From contig JBPPNC010000186.1 of NCBI GenBank assembly GCA_051306365.1, forward strand, positions 1 to 33,439: a stretch of 33,439 bases of DNA, in the 5' to 3' direction. This DNA comes from Svornostia sp051306365 (lineage in GTDB: Bacteria > Actinomycetota > Thermoleophilia > Solirubrobacterales > Solirubrobacteraceae). The notes beneath the pieces are model-generated. The model was not told where the DNA came from and made no database searches. It saw nothing but the letters and a program-made list of their open reading frames with translations. The translations under genes were made by a program, and so were the position numbers. This document shows, piece after piece, positions 15,839-23,726 of the stretch (positions are counted from its first letter, which is position 1; every line of letters starts with the position of its first letter).

Positions 15839-16978
15839 ATGGCCCTGCAGACCGAGACCGACCGACGGCACCTCGAGCGCGCCGTCGAACTGGCGCGCAA
15901 CGGCAAGGGCCGGGTGCATCCGAACCCGGTCGTGGGCGCCGTGATCGTCAAGGACGGCGAGGTCGTCGGGGATGGCTGGCACGCCGAGTACGGGGGCGCA
16001 CACGCCGAGGTCAACGCGATCGCCGACGCCGGCGAGACGGACCTCACCGGCGCGACGATGTACGTGTCCCTCGAGCCCTGCTGCCACGAGGGCAAGACCC
16101 CGCCGTGTACCGAAGCGATAACCGCAGCGGGCATCGGCCGGGTCGTCGTGGCCAGTGATGACCCGTCGGAGAAGGCCAGCGGACGTGGCCTGGGCATCCT
16201 GCGTGACGAGGGCATCGAGGTGCAGGTCGCCGACCCCGCCAGCGAGCTCGCCGTCCGTGCCCGCCAGCTCAACCAGGCGTTCCGCAAGCAGGCGAAGACG
16301 GGGCGCCCCTGGATCCTCTTCAAGTCCGCGATGACGCTCGACGGCAAGGTCGCCACGCGCACCGGCGACTCGCAGTGGATCAGCGGGGAGTCCAGCCGGG
16401 TGCGGGTGCACCAGTGGCGGGCGAGCGTCGACGCCGTCGCCGTCGGCATCGGCACCGCGCTGCACGACGACCCGCAGCTCACCGCCCGTCACCTGCAGGG
16501 GGGCGACCCATCGGTGCGCCAGCCGCGGCGCGTCGTCTTCGATTCGACGGCGCGCCTGCCCGTCGACAGCAAGCTCGTGGCGGAGAGCTCCGAGGTTCCG
16601 CTGACCGTCGTCGTGAGCCGCGCCGCGCCGCGCCGTCGGACGAACAGCCTCAGCGCCGCCGGCGTCGACGTCGTCGTCGCCCAGGGCGGCAACGAGCCCG
16701 CCCGCGTGCTCAGCGCTCTCGACCAGCTCGGCGCCCTGGGGACGAGTTCGATTCTGCTGGAGGGCGGCCCGAAGCTCGCCGGTGCGTTCCTCGACGCCGG
16801 GGAGATCGACGAGATCCGCCTGTTCCTCGCGCCGATCGTGCTCGGTGGCCGGACGGCGCGGGACCCGCTCGAGGGCGTCGGCGCCGAGTCGATCAGCGAC
16901 GCACTGCGCGCCCTGACCCTCGACTGCGAGCGCGTCGAGGACGACCTGCTCATCTCCGCCCGCGTCAAGGAGTGGTGA
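15839..16978 (+). CDS. ribD: Bifunctional riboflavin deaminase-reductase
   Basis: Performs the second and third steps of riboflavin synthesis: deamination of the pyrimidine intermediate and reduction of its ribosyl side chain, in the cytoplasm. 379 residues, the normal length. The N-terminal deaminase has the zinc site HAE (H55, E57) and PCCHEGKTPPC (C81, C90). The C-terminal reductase (about 150-379) has KSAMTLDGKVAT, DSQWISGE, VGIGTALHDDPQLTAR and ILLEGGPKLAGAFL for NADPH and substrate binding. The ATG at 15839 is chosen because the MALQTET start fits the family N-terminus and a -10-like box lies right before it. First gene of the operon ribD-ribE-ribBA-ribH. Confidence 0.97.
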   Translation: MALQTETDRRHLERAVELARNGKGRVHPNPVVGAVIVKDGEVVGDGWHAEYGGAHAEVNAIADAGETDLTGATMYVSLEPCCHEGKTPPCTEAITAAGIGRVVVASDDPSEKASGRGLGILRDEGIEVQVADPASELAVRARQLNQAFRKQAKTGRPWILFKSAMTLDGKVATRTGDSQWISGESSRVRVHQWRASVDAVAVGIGTALHDDPQLTARHLQGGDPSVRQPRRVVFDSTARLPVDSKLVAESSEVPLTVVVSRAAPRRRTNSLSAAGVDVVVAQGGNEPARVLSALDQLGALGTSSILLEGGPKLAGAFLDAGEIDEIRLFLAPIVLGGRTARDPLEGVGAESISDALRALTLDCERVEDDLLISARVKEW

Positions 16979-16979
16979 C

Positions 16980-17573
16980 GTGTTCACCGGCCTCGTGGAA
17001 GACCTCGGCCGCGTGGCGGCCGTCGACGCGACCGTGGACGGCGTCCGCCTGACGCTCGCGACGGAGCTCGCGCCCCAGATCGGCCTGGGCGACAGCGTGG
17101 CCGTCAACGGCGTCTGTCTGACCGCGACGACGCTCACCGGCGACGCGTTCACCGCCGACGTCATGCACGAGTCGCTCCGCCGCTCGTCACTCGGGGAGCT
17201 CCGGGCCGGTGACCCGGTGAACGTGGAGCGCGCCCTGCGCGCCGACGCGCGTCTGGGCGGCCACATCATGCAGGGCCACGTCGACGGGCTGGCGCGCGTC
17301 ACCGGCGTCGAGGACGACGGGTTCGCCCGCATCGTCACGATCGCGCCGCAGGATCCTGCGCTGCTGCGCTACGTCGTGGAGAAGGGGTCGATCGCGGTCG
17401 ACGGCGTGTCGCTGACCGTCGCGCGCGTCGACGACGAGAGCTTTGCCGTCTCGCTCATTCCGGAGACGCTGGAGCGGACCAACCTCGGGAGTGCGGCCCC
17501 CGGCCGCCCGGTCAACCTCGAGGTGGATGTCCTGGCCAAGTACGTCGAGAAGCTGACAGGAGCGGTGCGATGA
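16980..17573 (+). CDS. ribE: Riboflavin synthase, alpha chain
   Basis: Final enzyme of riboflavin synthesis; dismutates two 6,7-dimethyl-8-ribityllumazine molecules into riboflavin and a pyrimidine. 197 residues with the two tandem lumazine-binding beta-barrels of the family: MFTGLVEDLG at the start of barrel one and GGHIMQGHVDGLARV at the start of barrel two, with SVAVNGVCLT and SIAVDGVSLTVA as matching substrate-binding motifs and ERTNL near the end. The GTG start lies one base after the ribD stop, and its own stop overlaps ribBA by four bases. The gene is called ribC in some actinobacteria. Confidence 0.96.
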   Translation: MFTGLVEDLGRVAAVDATVDGVRLTLATELAPQIGLGDSVAVNGVCLTATTLTGDAFTADVMHESLRRSSLGELRAGDPVNVERALRADARLGGHIMQGHVDGLARVTGVEDDGFARIVTIAPQDPALLRYVVEKGSIAVDGVSLTVARVDDESFAVSLIPETLERTNLGSAAPGRPVNLEVDVLAKYVEKLTGAVR

Positions 17574-18862
17574 GCGCGACCACGCGCGACGACGTGAAGT
17601 TCGCCATGATCGAGGAGGCGCTGGAGGACATCGCCGCCGGCAAGATGATCGTGGTGGTCGACGACGAGGACCGTGAGAACGAGGGCGACCTCGTCATGGC
17701 GGCCGAGCACGTCACGCCGGAGGCCATCAACTTCATGACGCGCCAGGCGGGCGGCTGGATCTGCCTCGCGCTGACCCCGGAGCGGTGCGACGAGCTCGGC
17801 CTCGAGCTCATGGCGGCGAAGAACGAGTCGCAGTACGAGACGCCGTTCACCGTCACGATCGAGGCCGCCGAGGGCGTCACGACGGGGATCAGCGCGCAGG
17901 ATCAGGCCACGACGATCAGCGTCGCGGCCGACCCGGAGAAGGGCAGGCGCGACATCGTCGTCCCCGGCCACGTCCACCCGCTGAAGGCCAAGGACGGCGG
18001 CGTGCTGCAGCGCACCGGCCACACCGAGGCGAGCGTCGATCTCGCGCGCCTGGCCGGCTGCGTCCCCGCGGGCCTGATCTGCGAGATCCAGAACGAGGAC
18101 GGGTCGATGGCCCGCGTCCCCGACCTGGCCGCGTACTGCGCCAAGCACGGCCTGAAGCTCATCACCATCGCGGACCTCATCGCCTACCGGCGCCGCCACG
18201 ACAAGCTCGTCGAGCGCGTGGTCGCCACGACGCTGCCGACGTCGTTCGGCGACTTCACGGTCGTCGGCTACCGCTCGCTCGTCGACGACAAGCACCACAT
18301 CGCGATGGTCAAGGGTGACGTCGACGGCGTCGAGGACGTGCTCGTCCGGGTGCACTCCGAGTGCCTGACCGGCGACGTCTTCCATTCGCTGCGCTGCGAC
18401 TGCGGCGAGCAGCTCGAGTCCGCGCTGGCGATGATCGAGCGCGAGGGCTGCGGCGTCCTGCTCTATCTCGCCCAGGAAGGGCGCGGCATCGGCCTGCTGA
18501 ACAAGCTGCGTGCGTACAAGCTGCAGGAGGAGGGGATGGACACCGTCGAAGCCAACGTGGCGCTCGGTCTGCCCGCCGACCTGCGCGACTACGGCATCGG
18601 CGCGCAGATCCTCGTCGACCTCGGGCTGACCTCCATCCGGATCCTCACGAACAACCCGAAGAAGATCCGCGGGCTGGAGGGCCACGGGCTGTCCATCAGC
18701 GCCCAGATCCCGATCGAGCACACGCCGAATCCGCACAACGAGGCCTACATGCGCGCGAAGGCCGAGAAGATGGGTCACCTGCTGCACCACCAGGGCACCT
18801 CCCTCGACGAGCAGATGGTCGCCGAGGAGCGTGCCCGTGACCGGGAGGAACGGGAGTCGTGA
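17570..18862 (+). CDS. ribBA: Bifunctional DHBP synthase / GTP cyclohydrolase II
   Basis: Supplies both precursors of riboflavin. The N-terminal domain (about 1-210) turns ribulose 5-phosphate into 3,4-dihydroxy-2-butanone 4-phosphate and shows DDEDRENEGDL, the GHVHPLKAKDGGVLQRTGHTEA region and EIQNEDGSMAR. The C-terminal domain (about 215-430) opens the GTP ring and has HSECLTGDVFHSLRCDCGEQL with the three zinc cysteines, and QEGRGIGLLNKLRAY. Both sets of catalytic residues look intact, unlike some fusions in which one half is dead. 430 residues is a normal length. Start ATG overlaps the ribE stop; the stop overlaps the ribH GTG. Confidence 0.97.
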   Translation: MSATTRDDVKFAMIEEALEDIAAGKMIVVVDDEDRENEGDLVMAAEHVTPEAINFMTRQAGGWICLALTPERCDELGLELMAAKNESQYETPFTVTIEAAEGVTTGISAQDQATTISVAADPEKGRRDIVVPGHVHPLKAKDGGVLQRTGHTEASVDLARLAGCVPAGLICEIQNEDGSMARVPDLAAYCAKHGLKLITIADLIAYRRRHDKLVERVVATTLPTSFGDFTVVGYRSLVDDKHHIAMVKGDVDGVEDVLVRVHSECLTGDVFHSLRCDCGEQLESALAMIEREGCGVLLYLAQEGRGIGLLNKLRAYKLQEEGMDTVEANVALGLPADLRDYGIGAQILVDLGLTSIRILTNNPKKIRGLEGHGLSISAQIPIEHTPNPHNEAYMRAKAEKMGHLLHHQGTSLDEQMVAEERARDREERES

Positions 18863-19281
18863 AGTTCGCGATCGTCGTCGGGCAGTTCTACGAGGAGCTG
18901 GCCGAGCGGCTCGTCATCTCCGCCAAGGAGGTCTTCGAGGCCGAGGGCGGTGAGGTCGACCTGTTCGTCGTCCCCGGCGCGTTCGAGCTGCCGCTGGCCG
19001 CGCAGTACGCGGCGGAGTCCGCGCGGTACGCCGGCGTGGCGTGCCTCGGGGCCGTCATCCGCGGCGAGACGACGCACTACGACTACGTCTGCACCGAGGC
19101 GGCACGCGGCGTCCAGGACGTGCAGCTGAAGACGGGCGTGCCGTGCGCGTTCGGGGTCCTGACCGTCGAGACCATGGACCAGGCGCTGGCCCGGTCCGGT
19201 GGCGGCAAGCGCGATTCGGGCGCTCACGCGGCGCACGCGGTCCTCGCGCTGGTCAAGGTCCGCGAGCAGCTGAGCGCCTGA
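18859..19281 (+). CDS. ribH: 6,7-dimethyl-8-ribityllumazine synthase
   Basis: Condenses the RibD-derived pyrimidine with the RibBA-derived butanone phosphate to give the lumazine used by RibE; relatives assemble as pentamers or 60-mer shells. 140 residues, slightly short at the N-terminus. Motifs: VPGAFELP near residue 37, GAVIRGETTHYDYV with the catalytic His, and ARSGG with the phosphate-binding Arg position. Two differences from common sequences are visible: QFYEE where many have RFNEE, and RDSGAHAA where many have NKG or DKG before EAA, so the usual Lys is Ser. A nearby Lys (GGGKRD) could replace it. GTG start overlaps ribBA in GTGA. Confidence 0.95.
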   Translation: MKFAIVVGQFYEELAERLVISAKEVFEAEGGEVDLFVVPGAFELPLAAQYAAESARYAGVACLGAVIRGETTHYDYVCTEAARGVQDVQLKTGVPCAFGVLTVETMDQALARSGGGKRDSGAHAAHAVLALVKVREQLSA

Positions 19282-19316
19282 GCGCCCAGCCGCGGGCAGG
19301 ACGCGGCGCCGAGAGG

Positions 19317-19322
19317 TACATT
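19317..19322 (+). promoter_or_regulatory. -10-like hexamer before small membrane protein gene
   Basis: TACATT ends five bases before GTG 19328 and eight before GTG 19331. It fits the pattern of promoters set directly before the start codon elsewhere in the window. Confidence 0.3.
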
Positions 19323-19327
19323 TCGCA

Positions 19328-19654
19328 GTGGTGGATCACACCGAGGAAATCATCGCGATCACGCTCACCTTCCTCGTGCACGTCCTGGGGGCGGTCGCAC
19401 TGGTGTGGGCGATGCTGGACGAGCGCGGCTGGTCCGCGCTCAAGGACTGGTGGCCACGCGACGATCCGCCACCGCCCGACGACGACCCGCGCGATGACGA
19501 CGATGGCCCCGGTGGGCGGCCCGTCGATCTGCCGCTGCCGAGCGCCGCGCCGTCGCCCGTGCGGCTGCGCGAGCCGGGCCGGATCGGGGACGCCAAGCCG
19601 CGTCCCGGCCGCCGCCCGGAGCACGAGCCGACCCGCGAGCCGGTTCGGCCCTGA
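19328..19654 (+). CDS. Small single-pass membrane protein with charged Pro-rich tail
   Basis: Unrecognised protein of 108 residues from GTG 19328 (GTG 19331 is an equally good start). A short acidic N-terminus is followed by one hydrophobic helix (about residues 8-28, IAITLTFLVHVLGAVALVWAML). The rest, from DERGWSALKDWWPRDD, is a Pro/Asp/Arg-rich, probably disordered cytoplasmic tail. Codon use with GC in third positions matches its neighbours, and the -10-like box before it supports expression. It sits between ribH and rpmB; no function is suggested by that. Confidence 0.6.
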   Translation: MVDHTEEIIAITLTFLVHVLGAVALVWAMLDERGWSALKDWWPRDDPPPPDDDPRDDDDGPGGRPVDLPLPSAAPSPVRLREPGRIGDAKPRPGRRPEHEPTREPVRP

Positions 19655-19660
19655 GCACGC

Positions 19661-19666
19661 TAGACT
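19661..19666 (+). promoter_or_regulatory. -10-like hexamer before rpmB
   Basis: TAGACT ends ten bases before the rpmB ATG at 19677, in a short GC-rich gap after the preceding stop. No clear -35 or ribosome binding site is visible. Confidence 0.45.
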
Positions 19667-19676
19667 GCTCCGCCTC

Positions 19677-19868
19677 ATGGCCAAGGTCTGTCACAGCTGC
19701 GGTAAGGGTCCCGCCTTCGGGAACAGCCGCTCCCACTCGATGGTCGCCACGAAGCGGCGCTTCAATCCGAACCTTCAGAAGGTCCGGATCCTGGAAGGCA
19801 AGACGCCGACGCGGGTCTACGTCTGCACGCGCTGCCTGAAGGCCGGCAAGGTCACGAAGGCCCTCTAA
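19677..19868 (+). CDS. rpmB: 50S ribosomal protein L28, zinc-binding form
   Basis: Small basic protein of the large ribosomal subunit, 63 residues. It begins MAKVCHSCGKGPAFGNSRSH and contains RRFNPNLQKVR, both L28 signatures. C5/C8 and C50/C53 make a four-cysteine zinc site, so this is the zinc-containing (C+) paralog that zinc-starved actinobacteria replace with a C- form. It is transcribed in the direction of recG. In many bacteria rpmB is followed by the fakA/yloV kinase gene and then recG; here a short PRC-barrel-like gene takes that place. Confidence 0.96.
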   Translation: MAKVCHSCGKGPAFGNSRSHSMVATKRRFNPNLQKVRILEGKTPTRVYVCTRCLKAGKVTKAL

Positions 19869-19877
19869 GCCCGGCCT

Positions 19878-19891
19878 CCCGCCGCGGCGGG
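19878..19891 (+). other. GC palindrome after rpmB
   Basis: CCCGCCGCGGCGGG is a perfect 14-base palindrome ten bases after the rpmB stop, followed only by TTCCC. It could act as a weak terminator or RNA end but lacks a proper T tract. The rest of 19869-20014 holds no gene that I can see. Confidence 0.25.
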
Positions 19892-20014
19892 TTCCCAGCG
19901 TCCCATGTCCGATCCCAGCCTCCTCCACTGCCGCACGGTGCTGGCCGGCTCGAACCGCACGAGGGCGGCCACCCCAGCTCGTGGTGGCTGCTCGCGGCCG
20001 AGTGACCGGCCCGG

Positions 20015-20020
20015 CATCAT
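20015..20020 (+). promoter_or_regulatory. -10-like hexamer before the PRC-barrel-like gene
   Basis: CATCAT ends exactly six bases before the ATG at 20027, the same element and spacing as found before recG. Confidence 0.3.
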
Positions 20021-20026
20021 CTGGAC

Positions 20027-20380
20027 ATGACCGAGGACCCTGGCGAGCACGCCATCTCCTACAAGGTGCTGCGGCGCGGCACGCCCGTGCTCGACGTGCA
20101 CGGCATCGAGATCGGAACCGTGCGCCGCGTCCGTGAGATTTCCCGTGAGCACCTGCTGGACGGCATCGACGTCGATACGCCCGACGGCCCCCGGTTCGTC
20201 GATGCGCCCGAGGTGCAGCGGATCACGACCCGCGCGGTGACGCTCACGATCGACGCGACGGAGGTCGCCGGGCTGCCTGCGCCGGCATCGGCGATGGCGC
20301 AACGCGTGAAGATGTCGACGACCTTGCGGCGCGCCCGCCGGTTCGGCGACTCGCTGCGCGAGAAGTGGGAGCGGCGCTGA
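20027..20380 (+). CDS. PRC-barrel-like small protein
   Basis: Protein of 117 residues. Residues about 10-77 read as a small beta-barrel of PRC type: VLRRGTPVLDVHGIEIGTVRRVRE, a turn, LDGIDVDTPDGPRFVDAPEVQRI, then AVTLTID. The C-terminal 40 residues are basic and helical (RRARRFGDSLREKWERR). No signal or membrane helix is present. PRC barrels are found in RimM, photosynthetic reaction centres and many stand-alone actinobacterial proteins of unknown role. It occupies the space between rpmB and recG. The family call rests on pattern and predicted strands, not on a diagnostic residue. Confidence 0.65.
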   Translation: MTEDPGEHAISYKVLRRGTPVLDVHGIEIGTVRRVREISREHLLDGIDVDTPDGPRFVDAPEVQRITTRAVTLTIDATEVAGLPAPASAMAQRVKMSTTLRRARRFGDSLREKWERR

Positions 20381-20557
20381 GATCACACGCGACGACGGGA
20401 GGTCGACGACGGCGCACGAGGTCTCCGCGCGGGCTGCCGTGGGGCCTGGAGGCCTTCACCCGCAAGGACGCCGGGGCGCGGGCCCCCAGCGTCGCCGGGT
20501 GCGGCGCCCACGTGCGCGACGGCCGGGGTGGTCGCCTGACCCGACCGCGCCGGAGGG

Positions 20558-20563
20558 CATCAT
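20558..20563 (+). promoter_or_regulatory. -10-like hexamer before recG
   Basis: CATCAT ends six bases before the recG GTG at 20570. The 20381-20557 stretch ahead of it is GC-rich, with no gene or RNA that I can support. Confidence 0.3.
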
Positions 20564-20569
20564 GGAGCG

Positions 20570-22693
20570 GTGCCGGTCCCGACGCACTTCGCCTCCTCCG
20601 ACGAACTGAGCCACGACGAGCTGCGCGGCGCCCCGGTGCGGTGGCCGCGCCCCTCGCGCCTGGCCGAGCCCGTACGGCTGGACGCAGGGCAGAAGGCCGC
20701 CGACGCGCTCGAGGCACTCGGCCTCCATACGGTCGGTGACCTGCTCGCGCACCTGCCGCGCGGGGGCGGCGAGTCTCGGACGATCGCGGCGCTGGAACCG
20801 GGGGAGACGGCCACGGTCGTCGTCGAGGTCCGCGGGATCACGTCGCGGCCGGTCCGGCGCCGGGGGATGCGCCCGCTCGTCGAGGCGACGGTCATGGACA
20901 CCACCGGCGTGATGAAGGTGACGTTCTTCAACCAGCCGTGGCTCGAACGGCGCTATCCGCCGGGCACCCGGCTCGTGTTGTCGGGCAAGTACGAGGCCCG
21001 CAATCGCTTCAAGGTGTCCGGCCACGCCGAGACCACCGCCGCGGCCGGCGGGGAGGAGGGCGTGGCGACGTATCGGGCGACCGAGGGCATCAGCTCGTTG
21101 CAGCTGCACACGCTCGTGCGCGAGCATCGCGCGGCGGTCGGTGACGTCCCCGAGCCGCTGCCCGCGCGGCTACGGCTGGCCGAGGAACTGCCGGGAATCC
21201 AGGCGGCGCTCGCGGCGGCGCACGGGCTCGTGGGGGCGGGTGGCGGCGCGACCGAACTGGAGCACGGCCGCCGCCGGCTGGCGTTCGACGAACTGCTGCT
21301 CGACCAGATCGTCCAGCTGCGGCTCCGCGCCGAGCGCCGCGCCGCGGCGAACGCCGAGACGCTCACCGACCCTCCGTCCCTGTCGGAGACGTGGCGGACC
21401 GAGCAGCTGCCGTTCACGCCCACCGGCGACCAGCTGCGCGCGATGGACGAGGTCGACGCCGACCTGGCCCGCGACACCCCGATGCAGCGCCTGCTCATGG
21501 GCGAGGTCGGCTCGGGCAAGACGGTCGTGGCGCTCCACGCGATGCTCCGGGCCGTCGAGCACGGGCGCCAGGCGGTGCTCATGGCCCCCACGGAGACCCT
21601 GGCCGAACAGCACTTCGCCACCATTCAGTCGCTCATGCCGGGCGGGCTCGTGCCCGCCGCGCTGCTGACGGGCTCCACGACGGCGGCACGCAGGAAGGAC
21701 CTGCTCGGCAAGCTGTCAACCGGCGAGCTGCCGCTGCTCGTCGGCACCCACGCGGTCATCGAGGACCCTGTGGTCTTCGCCGATCTGGCGGTCGCCGTCG
21801 TCGACGAGCAGCACCGCTTCGGCGTGCGCCAGCGCGCGGCGCTCGACGCCAAAGCGCGCGAAGGCCTGGCGCCCCACGTCCTGCACATGACCGCCACCCC
21901 GATTCCCCGCACCATGCGGCTGGCGAGCTTCGGCGCCCTGGACGTCACCGCGCTGCGCGAGCTGCCGAAGGGCCGGCAGCCGATCGAGACGTTCGTGGTG
22001 AGCGGTGAGCGCGAGCGGGCGCGGGCGTACGAGCGCATCCGCGAGGAACTGCGCGCCGGCCGCCAGGCCTTCGTCGTGTGCCCCCTGGTCGAGGACTCCG
22101 AGGCGGTGGCGGCCAAGGCGGCGACGGCCGAGTACGAGCGTCTGAAGGCCGGGGAGTTCGCCGACTTCGAGGTCGTGCTCATGCACGGGCAGATGAAGCC
22201 GCGGGACAAGGCCGAGGCGATGGAGCGCTTTGCCGCCGGCGGCGCGGACGTGCTCGTCGCCACGACCGTCATCGAGGTGGGGATCGATGTCCCGAACGCC
22301 ACGGTGATGCTCGTCGAGGACGCCGAGCGGTACGGCATCAGCCAGCTGCATCAGCTCCGCGGGCGCGTCGGCCGGGGTCAGCATTCCTCGCTCTGCCTGC
22401 TGTTCGGGCCCAAGGAGTCCGCGCGTCTGGCGGCCCTGGCGCAGCACAGCGACGGCTTTCACCTCGCCGAGATCGACCTCGAGCTGCGCGGTGAAGGCGA
22501 GCTGACCGGGACGAAGCAGTCCGGTCTGGCGCGGTTCCGCGTCGCGCGCCTGCCCGAGGACGCCGACCTACTCGAACGCGCGCACGGTCGGGCCGAGCGG
22601 CTCCTGGCGCTCGACCCGCGCTTGGCGCAGCCGGAGCATGCGCTCCTGGCGGACGCGCTGGCGCTCGCAGAGGCCGAGCCCGTCCCGGCATGA
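20570..22693 (+). CDS. recG: ATP-dependent DNA helicase RecG
   Basis: Superfamily 2 DNA translocase that remodels stalled replication forks and Holliday junctions. 707 residues from a GTG start, normal for the family. The N-terminal wedge/OB domain (about 60-170) includes GDLLAHLPR and an OB-like VVVEVRGITSRPV. The helicase core shows Walker A GEVGSGKT near residue 307, APTETLAEQH, the DEQH box VVDEQHRFG, TATPIPRT, and in the second lobe TTVIEVGIDVPNA and the motif VI LRGRVGRG. The RecG-type end ELTGTKQSGLARFRVA is intact. The stop overlaps rsmD in ATGA, so recG, rsmD and coaD form one operon. No SOS box is seen upstream. Confidence 0.97.
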   Translation: MPVPTHFASSDELSHDELRGAPVRWPRPSRLAEPVRLDAGQKAADALEALGLHTVGDLLAHLPRGGGESRTIAALEPGETATVVVEVRGITSRPVRRRGMRPLVEATVMDTTGVMKVTFFNQPWLERRYPPGTRLVLSGKYEARNRFKVSGHAETTAAAGGEEGVATYRATEGISSLQLHTLVREHRAAVGDVPEPLPARLRLAEELPGIQAALAAAHGLVGAGGGATELEHGRRRLAFDELLLDQIVQLRLRAERRAAANAETLTDPPSLSETWRTEQLPFTPTGDQLRAMDEVDADLARDTPMQRLLMGEVGSGKTVVALHAMLRAVEHGRQAVLMAPTETLAEQHFATIQSLMPGGLVPAALLTGSTTAARRKDLLGKLSTGELPLLVGTHAVIEDPVVFADLAVAVVDEQHRFGVRQRAALDAKAREGLAPHVLHMTATPIPRTMRLASFGALDVTALRELPKGRQPIETFVVSGERERARAYERIREELRAGRQAFVVCPLVEDSEAVAAKAATAEYERLKAGEFADFEVVLMHGQMKPRDKAEAMERFAAGGADVLVATTVIEVGIDVPNATVMLVEDAERYGISQLHQLRGRVGRGQHSSLCLLFGPKESARLAALAQHSDGFHLAEIDLELRGEGELTGTKQSGLARFRVARLPEDADLLERAHGRAERLLALDPRLAQPEHALLADALALAEAEPVPA

Positions 22694-23220
22694 GGGTCAT
22701 CGCCGGCGCCTACGGGGGTCGCCGCCTGCAGGCGCCGCCCGGCCGCGACACCCGCCCGACGTCTGACCGCGTGCGCGAGGCGCTCTTCAGCGTCCTTGGC
22801 GATCTCGAGGGCGCACGGGTGCTCGATCTCTACGGCGGATCGGGCGCCCTGGGCATCGAAGCCCTCTCCCGGGGCGCCGCGAGTTGCGAGTTCGTCGACC
22901 GGGCGGCGGCCGCGATCACGACGATTCGCGCCAACCTCGACACGCTCGGGATCGACGCTCCGGTCCACCGCCGGGAGGCGCTGAAGGCCCTCAGCGACGC
23001 CTCCGCGCGCCGCGCCGCGTACGATCTCGTCTTCCTCGACCCCCCATACCGGCATCCGGCCGGGCTGGGGCGTGCACTCTCCGACGCGCTCCCGGCGGTT
23101 CTGGCCCCCGGTGCGCGGGTAGTGACGGAGAGCGATCGCCGCAACGAGCTCGCGCTGGACCTGCCGCCGACCTTCGAGCGCCGCTACGGCGACACCCTCA
23201 TTCGCATACATGACGCCTGA
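22690..23220 (+). CDS. rsmD: 16S rRNA (guanine966-N2)-methyltransferase
   Basis: SAM-dependent rRNA methyltransferase acting on the small-subunit assembly intermediate. 176 residues. It starts MRVIAGAYGGRRLQAPPG and has RPTSDRVREALFS, SAM motif I VLDLYGGSGALGIEALSRGA (near residue 41) and the catalytic DPPY in VFLDPPYRHP (near 117), all RsmD-typical. The start overlaps recG by four bases and its end overlaps coaD by eleven. This recG-rsmD-coaD order is widespread in Gram-positive bacteria. Confidence 0.95.
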   Translation: MRVIAGAYGGRRLQAPPGRDTRPTSDRVREALFSVLGDLEGARVLDLYGGSGALGIEALSRGAASCEFVDRAAAAITTIRANLDTLGIDAPVHRREALKALSDASARRAAYDLVFLDPPYRHPAGLGRALSDALPAVLAPGARVVTESDRRNELALDLPPTFERRYGDTLIRIHDA

Positions 23221-23716
23221 CAACCGCATCGCCGTCTGTCCCGGGTCCTATGACCCGATCACGTACGGCCATCTCGACGTGATCGAGCGCACCTCGCAGC
23301 TGTTCGACGAGGTCGTCGTCGCCGTCGTCAATCTCCCGCACCGCAAGGGCAAGACGATGTTCTCGACGGACGAGCGCATCAAGTTCATCGAAGACGCCAC
23401 GGCCGACCTGCCGAACGTCCGCGCCGAGCCGTTTCGCACGCTCGTGGTGGACTTCGCCCGCGAGATCGGGGCGCGTGCGATCGTGAAGGGCCTGCGCGCG
23501 ATCTCCGACTTCGAGTACGAGATGGAGATGCATCAGCTCAACCGGTTGCAGGCTCCGGATATCGACACCCTCTACCTCGCGGCCTCACCCCAGTACAGTT
23601 TCCTCAGCTCGAGCGGCGTGAAGGAGCTGGCGCTGTTCGGCGGTGACATCGGAGCCCTCGTGCCGTCCGATGTCGCGCGTAGGTTGAAGGAAGAAGTGGC
23701 GCGGGAGCGAACCTAG
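23210..23716 (+). CDS. coaD: Phosphopantetheine adenylyltransferase
   Basis: Fourth step of coenzyme A synthesis: adenylates 4'-phosphopantetheine to dephospho-CoA, in the cytoplasm as a hexamer. 168 residues. The nucleotidyltransferase motif PGSYDPITYGHLD has the T/HxGH His, and downstream are KGLRAISDFEYEMEMHQLNRL and SSSGVKELALFGGD, the ISSSxVKE ATP-binding segment. The ATG at 23210 overlaps rsmD by 11 bases. Confidence 0.96.
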   Translation: MTPDNRIAVCPGSYDPITYGHLDVIERTSQLFDEVVVAVVNLPHRKGKTMFSTDERIKFIEDATADLPNVRAEPFRTLVVDFAREIGARAIVKGLRAISDFEYEMEMHQLNRLQAPDIDTLYLAASPQYSFLSSSGVKELALFGGDIGALVPSDVARRLKEEVARERT

Positions 23717-23726
23717 GGAACTGCGT

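Noticed and set aside
19878..19891. Intrinsic terminator after rpmB
   Set aside because: The palindrome is followed by TTCCC rather than a T tract; kept only as a low-confidence palindrome.
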